Shown here: piece by piece, positions 52,572-61,300 of the stretch
Layout of the letters: the number at the start of each line of letters is the position of its first letter
How positions within the stretch are numbered: position 1 is the first letter of the stretch
From: OLB6 sp964620125
GTDB taxonomy: Bacteria > Bacteroidota > Ignavibacteria > Kapaibacteriales > Kapaibacteriaceae
DNA length: 64,000 bases
Direction: 5' to 3'
Assembly: GCA_964620125.1 (NCBI GenBank)
Contig: CAZUGQ010000013.1
Coordinates: 8,593 to 72,592, forward strand
Notes under the pieces: model-generated
What the model was told of the DNA's origin: nothing
The model's input: the letters and a program-made list of their open reading frames with translations, nothing else
The model's database searches: none
Made by a program: the position numbers and the translations under genes

Positions 52572-53480
52572 CTATCTCACCCGAGCAATCCACGGCTCCC
52601 GAAACCCCAGTCGAAGCGCTTCACTCTCTGCAGCATCACGTGTGCCAAACTCACCGAAACGTACGCGGTACCATGGTTCACCTTTGATGCGCTGTTCAAC
52701 GATGTACCCTCCACTCACGTTTCGGTCACGCAAGGATTGCAACCACTCATTAGCATCGTCCTTGCTCGGACTGCTGAATACCTGCACAACAAAAAGAGGC
52801 TGCCCTTTGGCCGCAGTCACCTTTGGCTTCTCAGCCGGAGGCTGCTGCCGACGGCTCTTGGTAGGGGGCTCAGGCTTCGATGCTGATGCAATCGATTCAG
52901 TTCGTGGCGTCTTTGCCACGACCTTCGATTTTGTGGGTGTTGAAGTGGCAGCGTCTTGTGATTGCGACGTTGATGCGGGGGGTACAGGGTTTTTGGATAC
53001 TGCAGGGTTCGTGTGTTCGACCGGTGCATACCTTTCTTCGTGCTTGCCTTCGCTCTGGGTTTGGTTTGCACTCATGGTCGAATCGCCAAACAGGGCGTTC
53101 AATGCATCCTGTTCATGCTGCGCCGAACCTTTCAGTTGGGTTACTTCCTGTTCCGGCTGGGCACTGGCACTGTGAGATGAATCATCCGCTTCGGATTCCA
53201 GGTTGCCTGCAATGAAGGCTTCTTCTTCAACCGATGGCCGTGTAAGCCAGTAGGTTACTCCACCAATCACAGACACAACGAGAACACCAGCAGCCAACAT
53301 GCCAAACCAGTACAGAGCGCTGCGCTTCCTTGCCCGATCAGGTTTGGATGGTGGAGGTGGAGGTGGAGGCGGATGATGCTGCACCGTTCCTTGTGAATCG
53401 GCTGATGTTTGATCAGGCCTGAATCCAGATCCTTCGGCTCCAAATGCCGTTTGTTCCCACTCGTTGTCGTGCGTAGTCAT
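52572..53480 (-). CDS. SPOR-domain membrane protein
   Basis: A 302-residue protein. A soluble N-terminus with a run of eight Pro leads to one span (about 54-79, LYWFGMLAAGVLVVSVIGGV). A long charged low-complexity linker follows, then a C-terminal SPOR domain (about 222-300, PLFVVQVFSSPSKDDANEWL and onward to RVRFGEFGTRDAAES). SPOR domains bind peptidoglycan stripped of stem peptides, as at division sites. The ATG at 53480 lies one base after the upstream stop. Confidence 0.87.
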   Translation of the reverse strand: MTTHDNEWEQTAFGAEGSGFRPDQTSADSQGTVQHHPPPPPPPPSKPDRARKRSALYWFGMLAAGVLVVSVIGGVTYWLTRPSVEEEAFIAGNLESEADDSSHSASAQPEQEVTQLKGSAQHEQDALNALFGDSTMSANQTQSEGKHEERYAPVEHTNPAVSKNPVPPASTSQSQDAATSTPTKSKVVAKTPRTESIASASKPEPPTKSRRQQPPAEKPKVTAAKGQPLFVVQVFSSPSKDDANEWLQSLRDRNVSGGYIVEQRIKGEPWYRVRFGEFGTRDAAESEALRLGFREPWIARVR

Positions 53481-53481
53481 G

Positions 53482-55074
53482 TTAGAACCTCCACGTAAGT
53501 CCAGCACTTACAAACACCCCACGTTCGCGGTACCCTTCCCATAGCACCATGGTGTTGCCTACTAGATTTTCTGCTCTGATGTGTGCAATGATGGGTTCCG
53601 CGATGTTGTACATCACAGCCACCTGCACATCAACATAACCGGCCACAGTTCGAAGGTTTGCAACGTCAGCATAGCGGTCACCAACATACACTATCGTGAC
53701 GTTGGAACGAAGTGCTTCGGTCCAATCACGTTCATGCGTTGCAGAGGCCATCACCGTTGGTACGTAGGTAACAGCTGTCGTGTCCGACAGTGCGGCGCTC
53801 GTAACCGTTAGATCGGCACTCACGGCATCGGCTGCGGATGCAAGCCATCGAACATTGCCATTACAAGCGATGGTTGTTGTGCCCAGCCAAGCAGATATGA
53901 ACGTTCCGGTATCAGCCCGCACCCACACAAGGTCACGGTCCGTTGTTCGCAGCTGCAGTCCGCCAGCTACTGTAAGGCGCACGGTTGGGTGATAGCGCAG
54001 CACTGCACGAACATCTGCTATGTCGTACGGAACATCCACGGCAAAGTAGTCTGCCAGATATGGGTTGCTCTTTAGTAAGTCGGCCACACGAAGATGACGA
54101 AGACCGCTTTGCAGGCTAACGTCAGCCGAGACCGTACTCGAAAGGAACACGTGAACATCGGCCTGCACGCCAACACCAAACCTGTCGGCACCAAACGACG
54201 TGCCAGCCCACTGTGGCGCTACGTTCACGGAAAAAGCCCAACTGTCCATTCTGCCGGCCAGGCGCCCTCCAACGGCAGAGTATGGGTAGGCCTGTGTATA
54301 GAATGAAGGCAACCGCACGTCCGCAGTCACTCCTACGTCCCATGCTTCCCACCGCTTACTAAGGCTTACACTGCCATGAATTCCTGCGTCAGAGTATGCA
54401 GCGTTCGATGCATCAGAAACAGAAGCGGTGTTCCAGCCAAGTTTTGCATCAAATGCTACGCCTTCGTAACTCCCCGACGTTGCTACGTCTGCATTCAGAT
54501 TTAGTACCGAGCGTTCAGGTGTGGAGGGAATGGCGAATAATCGGAATGTATTGATATCGGCACCAAGGTCTACGGTCGTCAAACTTCCACCGAAAACAAT
54601 AAACTTTTCCGGTGCCACATAGCTGCTTCGGGCGCGCCCGCCTGCACGCAGATACTCAGCCCCCTCCACCCAGCCATCGCTAGCTTCGAACTCCCCAATG
54701 AGATCAACAAGGTATCCACCAGTATTCAGTGAGTATCCCAGTTGAAGGTTTGGGGTAAGGTAGTTTCCGATTTCGGCAACCAAGTGACCGGGAGAATAGG
54801 TGTCCCGGTACCTATACATCGGCAGTGGAACTTCCGGAAGGGGTGGCAATGGAAGTTTCTCCACTGGATTAAGACTATCCAAACGACGTTGCGGCAGCAT
54901 CGGCGGGCGCACGGGAGGCTGTTTCGTTGCACCAGGTACGCCCACTTGTTCCTTGCCCGTAACAATGAATTCGGGCAACTCGATAGGTTGTGCTGGTGAC
55001 TGCTGTGCGTGTGCCGATGTGGCTAGAAGCAGTGCAGCTGCTAACGTTGAACAACAGATCCAGGACGCCTTCAT
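53482..55074 (-). CDS. Outer-membrane beta-barrel protein with TonB-box-like start
   Basis: A 530-residue protein. Signal peptide LAAALLLATSAHAQ (cleaved near 24) is followed by IELPEFIVTGKEQVGVPGAT, which resembles the N-terminal segment of TonB-linked outer-membrane proteins. A Pro-rich segment then precedes about 400 residues of amphipathic beta strands ending in aromatic GLTWRF, a typical outer-membrane insertion signal. It lacks an obvious plug domain, so it is not a classical TonB receptor. The ATG at 55074 overlaps the TPR gene by 4 bases. Its tonB neighbour suggests a functional pair. Confidence 0.7.
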   Translation of the reverse strand: MKASWICCSTLAAALLLATSAHAQQSPAQPIELPEFIVTGKEQVGVPGATKQPPVRPPMLPQRRLDSLNPVEKLPLPPLPEVPLPMYRYRDTYSPGHLVAEIGNYLTPNLQLGYSLNTGGYLVDLIGEFEASDGWVEGAEYLRAGGRARSSYVAPEKFIVFGGSLTTVDLGADINTFRLFAIPSTPERSVLNLNADVATSGSYEGVAFDAKLGWNTASVSDASNAAYSDAGIHGSVSLSKRWEAWDVGVTADVRLPSFYTQAYPYSAVGGRLAGRMDSWAFSVNVAPQWAGTSFGADRFGVGVQADVHVFLSSTVSADVSLQSGLRHLRVADLLKSNPYLADYFAVDVPYDIADVRAVLRYHPTVRLTVAGGLQLRTTDRDLVWVRADTGTFISAWLGTTTIACNGNVRWLASAADAVSADLTVTSAALSDTTAVTYVPTVMASATHERDWTEALRSNVTIVYVGDRYADVANLRTVAGYVDVQVAVMYNIAEPIIAHIRAENLVGNTMVLWEGYRERGVFVSAGLTWRF

Positions 55075-58000
55075 CGCTTTTTCTCCAGGCGTTTCAGACG
55101 TGCGATTGCCGTTTTCCCGTAGTCGTCTTCTGGCCGTAGCTCTGCCACCACCGCATAAGCCTGCTTGGCTTTCTCGTACTCTTCCTTCTGTTCGTAACAC
55201 GCACCCAAACCGATGAGACTGAGCGTGAACCAGTCTTCAAAACCGGAGTATTCCGTTCTCACACGTTCAAGGTACATGATTGCATCATCCCACAGCTTGG
55301 CACGAGCGTACGTGTCGCCCATATCGTACAGCGCATTTGCCTTAACCATGGGAGAGTGTGAGGTGCGAATAAGTATTGCCAGCTCGTTGCGGGCACTATC
55401 TGGCTGACGTATACCGCGATAGTACAGGGATAGCTGGTATCTGGCCTGGTCTCCATACTCTGTACCTGCATAGGCATCGGCAACCACGCGGTACAGTGCA
55501 ACTGCTCGTAGAGTGTCGCCTTTGATTCGTGCCAAGGTTGCACGCTCGAACCCGGCACGCGAGGCTTCGGCGGTATCATTGGGATATGAACGCTGAACAA
55601 TGGCATACAAGCTGTCTGCAACATCTGCACGGGCCGCATCACGATGATAATCGGCCAGGTCCATGTGGCTTGCAGGAACAAGGTCACTGTGAGGAAACTG
55701 TTTCTGCAAGCGTGCAAATGCATCATTCGCCTGCTGCAGCTCCTCCATGGTCAGGTAGCTCTTGCCCAGCATGTAGAGAGCATCATCACTTCTGTCTCCA
55801 TCGGGGAACCTAGACATATACGCCTGCAATTCTTCAGCAGCACTGCGATAGTTCCTTCCTGTATAAAAGATGTTTGCTTTCTCCCAGGCAAATTCACGTG
55901 CAACGGCGCTGTTCGGATCGGCACTGATGAGTTGATCTGCCAAGGCAATGGCTTCATCCGTTCTACCCTCTCCCACAAGCACCATCTGCAGGCCCTTGCC
56001 AGCTTCAACAGCAAGTGGATGGGTTGGATACCGATTCATAAGCTGGCGATACGCTTCCTTCGCCCCTTCAGCATCACCTAGATTGTATTTGGCATCTGCC
56101 ATGGTATACAGCGCTCTTACCGCTTGATCACCATCAGGGTATGCATCAAGCAATCGCTGAAACTCAGCTATCGCGGTGGCATCATCTCGTTGCTGGAACG
56201 CCACCCACCCGGCTAAATACAGAGCATCATCAGCAAGGCGACTTGTGCTGTGAGCTGCAACGTAGGCTCGCAATCGTGTTGAGGCTTCGGCAAGGTTTCC
56301 TGCACGATACAAACTCTGACCTACCTGGAACCCAGCGTACAATCCTTCCTCTGAATTGGGAGACCGACGCGCAGCTTCCTCATACTGTCGGGCTGCCTCG
56401 CTATAGCGACGGGTGATGTATAGTCCATCTCCCCTTCGTACCAAGGCGTCAACTGCATACTGGCTCTTTGGGTAGGACTGCAACATCCGACCGAACTCGG
56501 CAACGGATTTATCGAATTCTCTCCGGCGAAAGTGCGTCCATGCCAGTCCATACATAGCTTCTTCACGCCGCATGCTTGCCGTATATCGATTTACAACTTC
56601 TTCGTACAGTTCCTGAGCATTGCGGAGCAAGTCCGACCGGTACATCATTTCAGCCAGCCAGAACGTGCCTTCATCGCGTTGTTCATCCAAAGGGTGATTG
56701 CCCAAGTACTCGGTAAGAGCCTTGATGGCTGCTTCCCGTTTATTGTCCTGTGCAAGGCAAATACCTCGTTTCAACCTGCTCTCTGCTAGGTATCGTTCTC
56801 GGTACGGCAAAAACTCCTCCGAAGCGGTACGTGCCAGTTGCTCTGCCCGTTCATACACGGCTGCGGCCTCCGTCCACCGTTGTTTCTCCACATGAACGGC
56901 TCCTAAGAGAAGTCTGGCACGGATCGTTGTACTTGGATCCAGAGAGGACCGTTCTGCGCGCTCGAGAGCTTTTCGTGCACCTTCGAGGTCACCTCGCTGG
57001 TATGCCCCCTGCCCTACCTCCACGAGTGCTTGGGCCTGATAGGGGTAGTCCGATCGCGCAGAGAGGTCAGCAAACGCGGCACCCGCTGCATCAGCCTTGC
57101 CGCAACGCCGCAATGCCAGCGCACGATATAGCAGAGCCTGCTGCCGAATCGGTGATGCATCGTTGGCAACCTCTGCCAGAACGTGATCTAACTCACGCAA
57201 GGCCAGTTGATTGCTATCCACATGGAGGGCTGCATAACCGGCATGCAAACGAACCATGGAACGGTATTCCGAAGACGGATAGCTATTCAAAAACGCCAAT
57301 GCTGTATCAAGTGCAGCGGAGTACCTGGACCGTTGCAGCAGCGCAACCATCCTCAACACGTGTACTTGCTCAGGAGCATCGTCAGCCAGGATCTGCGGTG
57401 CCAGTACGCTGGAATCTTTCCGTTGTGCTGCATCAAGCAGATCCTCAATACCGGCAAGCACATCCATACCTCGTTCCGGCATCCTGCGCTGCAGATACAT
57501 TTGTGCTTCACGTATCCGAGCGGCTAGGATAACACTTCCACGTGGGTAGCGAGCACGAATGCGTGCGTATGCATCTGCGGCATCCTGCGTACTTCCATTG
57601 CGCTCATACATCTGCCCCATGGCGAAGATGGCCCGTCCAGCATAGGGACCGGCAGAGTCAACAGATGCACATTGGGTAAAGCTCTCAATCGCTTCTTCGA
57701 ACAAACCTTTGTTGCACTGGGAAGCCCCCTTCCAGAACAGTGCCGCGTGCTCAAGGCTTTTGTACACGGTGTCGTTGCGAGTAAGAAACTCACGATGAGC
57801 ATGCTGAGCTGCTATGCCCAGGTACGCAGCGGCTGCATCGTACTGCCCTTCTTCTAATGCAGTAAACCCACGCTCTGCATGTGCAAATGCTACTTCCGGG
57901 GCGTTCGGACGATTAAGTGTAAAGGGGCTCAAGGTACGGTCAACCAACGTTCGCTGTCCAGATGCGCGATACACTTCGGCTTCGCGCATCACGATTGCAT

Positions 58001-58247
58001 CGCTGGAAGAGCGCACTAACTGTGTTTGCAGCTCACGCAGGTAGGTGGCTGCACGGCGCACCATACCGTCACCAATCATCCAGTTGGTTATGCGCTCACC
58101 ACGTTCCAGGGTGAGATACGGATGCGGGACAACTTGGGCCTGGAGCGTGGCACCAAGGAGCACAACGCCCAAACAGGCCAAGGGCCACGAAAGGGGGCGA
58201 TGGTTCAAGAGGACCCTCAATTGCTGCAAAGCAAAAGTACGAAACAC
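55071..58247 (-). CDS. Exported giant TPR protein (YbgF/BamD-like repeats)
   Basis: A 1058-residue protein made almost wholly of TPR repeats of the envelope type (for example YRQLMNRYPTHPLAVEAGKG and FARLQKQFPHSDLVPASHMD). The N-terminus holds a signal peptide, LACLGVVLLGATLQAQ, preceded by about 22 residues. The start is doubtful: ATG 58247 lies upstream of a -7 element at 58232-58239. TTG 58208, with GAGGG just before it, would give a cleaner signal peptide starting (M)NHRPLSWPL. It probably acts as a periplasmic scaffold linking the outer-membrane protein, SPOR and TonB products encoded after it. Confidence 0.8.
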   Translation of the reverse strand: MFRTFALQQLRVLLNHRPLSWPLACLGVVLLGATLQAQVVPHPYLTLERGERITNWMIGDGMVRRAATYLRELQTQLVRSSSDAIVMREAEVYRASGQRTLVDRTLSPFTLNRPNAPEVAFAHAERGFTALEEGQYDAAAAYLGIAAQHAHREFLTRNDTVYKSLEHAALFWKGASQCNKGLFEEAIESFTQCASVDSAGPYAGRAIFAMGQMYERNGSTQDAADAYARIRARYPRGSVILAARIREAQMYLQRRMPERGMDVLAGIEDLLDAAQRKDSSVLAPQILADDAPEQVHVLRMVALLQRSRYSAALDTALAFLNSYPSSEYRSMVRLHAGYAALHVDSNQLALRELDHVLAEVANDASPIRQQALLYRALALRRCGKADAAGAAFADLSARSDYPYQAQALVEVGQGAYQRGDLEGARKALERAERSSLDPSTTIRARLLLGAVHVEKQRWTEAAAVYERAEQLARTASEEFLPYRERYLAESRLKRGICLAQDNKREAAIKALTEYLGNHPLDEQRDEGTFWLAEMMYRSDLLRNAQELYEEVVNRYTASMRREEAMYGLAWTHFRRREFDKSVAEFGRMLQSYPKSQYAVDALVRRGDGLYITRRYSEAARQYEEAARRSPNSEEGLYAGFQVGQSLYRAGNLAEASTRLRAYVAAHSTSRLADDALYLAGWVAFQQRDDATAIAEFQRLLDAYPDGDQAVRALYTMADAKYNLGDAEGAKEAYRQLMNRYPTHPLAVEAGKGLQMVLVGEGRTDEAIALADQLISADPNSAVAREFAWEKANIFYTGRNYRSAAEELQAYMSRFPDGDRSDDALYMLGKSYLTMEELQQANDAFARLQKQFPHSDLVPASHMDLADYHRDAARADVADSLYAIVQRSYPNDTAEASRAGFERATLARIKGDTLRAVALYRVVADAYAGTEYGDQARYQLSLYYRGIRQPDSARNELAILIRTSHSPMVKANALYDMGDTYARAKLWDDAIMYLERVRTEYSGFEDWFTLSLIGLGACYEQKEEYEKAKQAYAVVAELRPEDDYGKTAIARLKRLEKKR
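58232..58239 (-). promoter_or_regulatory. -7 element of the envelope operon
   Basis: TACTTTTG on the minus strand, identical to the tRNA-Pro and rpmG elements; TTCG (58261-58264), 21 bases upstream, is one mismatch from TTTG. It would start transcripts near 58225. Confidence 0.4.
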
Positions 58248-58269
58248 GATAGTGTGCTTTCGAAAGAGA

Positions 58270-58301
58270 AAGCGCCTGGCTCACAAGTGAACCAGGCGCT
58301 T
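58270..58301 (-). terminator. Terminator of the giant T9SS cargo gene
   Basis: AAGCGCCTGG (58270-58279) pairs with CCAGGCGCTT (58292-58301), with an inner TCAC/GTGA pairing. On the minus strand the stem is followed by TTTCTCTTTC. It lies 23 bases beyond the cargo stop codon and abuts the next promoter. Confidence 0.75.
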
Positions 58302-58323
58302 GAAGACTCGGTTTGTTGGCAGT

Positions 58324-61300
58324 TTATTTCACAACTACCATGCTCGTTACTGCAGAGCCCTCCGGCGTCGAAACTACAACCGTGTATGAACCTGCTGCGA
58401 GTACAGAGGTATCAATAGGTATGGTGGTAGCTCCAACTGGCAGTGAAACGTTGGGCGTGCTCAGTACAACAGCACCGGCTGCATTCGTAACGGAAACGGT
58501 TGCTACCGCAGCCACTGGCGAGAACACGGCAATCACGGCATCACCGGTTGCTGGTTGCGGAGCGATGGAGCTGATAGCCAGATCACCGGACTTGACCACA
58601 ACGTTCACGGCTTCCGATGATTCCGAGCTTCCATCCTTATCGACTGATACCAGACGGTATGCATACGTACCAGGACTAAGGTTTTCGTCACGGAACAGGT
58701 AGTCCTTTCGTTCTGTCGAGGTTCCTGCGGCTGTTACAGACCCACGAGAGAAGAAGTGTTGGTTCTCACCTGCCGTACCCTCGGCACGCTCTACAACAAA
58801 GTGGTCGCTGTTCATTTCGGATGCAGTACTCCACATGACGTCAACATTATTGCCACGGGCTCTAGCATCGAAGCTTACAAGCTCAACGGGAACTACTGTG
58901 CCGCCATACGTTTCGAAAAAGTCGATTACCCCACGCACCACCCGTTCAACGCCAGTGATGGAGGTGTTGCTCTGCCAGTGCCTCCAGTCAACGCCAAGGT
59001 AAACGGTGTTTTTCGTCAATGATGCAGCTGCACAGCCCATGATGGAGTCGTTGGCAGTCTCCCTATCGCCTTTCACATAGATGTAGCTAGGGAATGCTAC
59101 GCCAGATGTTCCCTGCGAAGAGTAGGTAGCAACGAGCGCGGGGTTCGGAGCCACGTCGCCAGCAAAGCTTGTGCGTTGAACGGTTTCAACTGAATTACGA
59201 GCAATGGCATCACCGCGAACCTTCTTGTTGTGATAGCTCTGCGACGTAGGGACTGGTGTACCAGGAGCTACGTTTCGTACACGCAGCACCTCGTTGATGA
59301 ACTTCTCGTCGTTCGTAACGTCAGAGCCAACATGTTGCCGTGGGTATTCTTGGGATGCCACGCACAGGTTTTTCTTTTCTTGAATTGTGCCTGCATCCAC
59401 GAACATGCGAAGGTCTCGGCGCTGGAAGCGCGACAAGCGGGTTTGATCGCCGCTCCAGAAAAGGGTGCGGTACTGGGTATAGTCAATGGAACGTTCTTCC
59501 CAGTTAGTGCGATCGAGTACGTCGTATGCATTTTGTCCAGTGGATGGATTGTTCACAAATCCAAGGCGATTTAACGCAACGATGAGCGAATCGCCATTCA
59601 AACGCCCTGCAATGGTATTCACTGGAGAAGTACCAGATAGAGTGGCGTTGGCAGAAGCAACGGAAGCTAGGATGCGAGTGTCTGCTCGACGTACAAAGTA
59701 GCGAACAACCTTTTGCTTCGTGTTATTGCCATTGTTCTCGTCGAACCCTACGGCCACTTCCACAAGGTATCTGGGGGTTACATTCCTTGCCATCCCTGAG
59801 AATTGGGCAGGAACTGTGTAGCCCACAAGCTGCTGATATGGTTGAGGATAGAAGTTGCTGACGGCCATGTCTAAATCAACTTCCTCACCAGCATTCAGAT
59901 CAACAAACAAGGTCTTGTCAACAACCGAAGCGGCCGACCATTGCGGTGTGGCAAAGTTGCCATTGTTGGAAGCCACAGTTTCGATAAAGACCCGTATGCG
60001 GACGGATGTTTGTGTCTGCACCAGACTTCCGGTATTGCGAATTCGTGCTTCAAACATCGCCGGTGGTACAACCATAACGTACTCTGCATCCGACAACGTG
60101 CCGGTGGATGCCTTGTATGCAGTAGGTTTTAGGATGCTAACCGTTTCAAGATCCTTTGTGTAGCTGCGTCCGTCAAACTCGCAGGCACCAATGTCTGGCA
60201 ACTGACCAGCCATTGATCTATTGCCCGTCATCGACTCGCCGATGCCCGCTAGCGATTGTCCGCGATCGTTAAGCACCGAACCGATGGGTGTGGGGTTGGT
60301 TTTGATTCTCAGCTGTTGTTTAGGAGCAATTCCATTAAGAACGTGATCATTCACCAGGTTACCGGTTACGCTATTGCGATCACGCCGAGTCCAGGCTCGC
60401 CACTGGTCAATGGTCTGGTACTCTGTCATTGAGCCGCTGCTTACGATTTCGGATGTGGCCGTGATTTCCACGAAGTGAGCCATCCCCGCATTACCCAACT
60501 GATAGGCATTTCGGTCGCTATCCAGAGCGAGCGGATCGTTACCATCAGTGAGCTGCACACCTTGAAGGAACAATGCTGCATGCATAAGGTTTGATGCCGT
60601 ACTTGCTCCTTCCATGATCACAACATTGTTCCGAACAACGGTGCCGCCTCCGTGCTGTACTCCGATCCCTGCCACGGCACCAGTTCCAGTAACATTATCG
60701 TTCACCATTCGCACGGTGTTGAATACGATGCTATCCTTGCTGGTGAAATAATTGTCCGTGTTTGGTGTTAGCATACGCGTAACACCCGAGAGTGCTGGGT
60801 CGCGCTGGGTGTAGAGGTGAATACCTGCCATGTTTGCTGACGCATTGGTTCTTTTCAAACCCCAGATAACGTTGTTGGCAACCCTGGTATGTTCGGGACC
60901 ATCGGGGAAGATGGAGTTCGTGCTTCCTTGCCCCAAGGACGGGAATACGTTTTGAACCTGCTCAACGACGATGCCTCGGGTCATTACGTCACCAGTGATG
61001 CCCGAGATGTCGTTAAGCTGCACATCGAGATCAATGTTATGGTAACGGTCAATGCCACCACAGCGAATTCCTGCAGCATCAACGTTTGTTCCGTTGGTTG
61101 GTGTTGCTCCGATGTTATAGATCATGTTCTGGCGAATACGAGCACCCTGTTCATATCCACAGAAGATGCCGGCACCTCGAAGGTCATGGAGATCATTCTT
61201 CTCGATCCGCGTACCGGTATTGTAGTACTCACGGAATTCGTTGATTCCGCCCTTCAAGGCTAGACCGATACCCATCGAAACGATGCCGTACCCAAATCCA

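Larger units (their letters stand above)
1628..57730. repeat. Dispersed octamer AGGGGGCT (21 copies)
   Basis: Plus-strand copies start at 5460, 8592, 13546, 18078, 19942, 25412, 31734, 36726, 42384, 50079 and 52863. Minus-strand copies (AGCCCCCT on plus) start at 1628, 7804, 13818, 18557, 26442, 32174, 35887, 50546, 54658 and 57723. Thirteen extend to AGGGGGCTT. All but two (26442 before rimO, 31734 before the chosen lon start) lie inside coding regions, and as codons they read EGG, EGA, KGA, SPL, EPP, KPP, QGA and GGL, so no single peptide or frame explains them. The span given covers first to last copy, not a continuous element. Confidence 0.8.

Noticed and set aside
2287..57932. Four-G variant AGGGGCT as part of the dispersed motif
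   Set aside because: About ten copies are seen, close to the chance expectation for a heptamer, so it was used as a control rather than counted.
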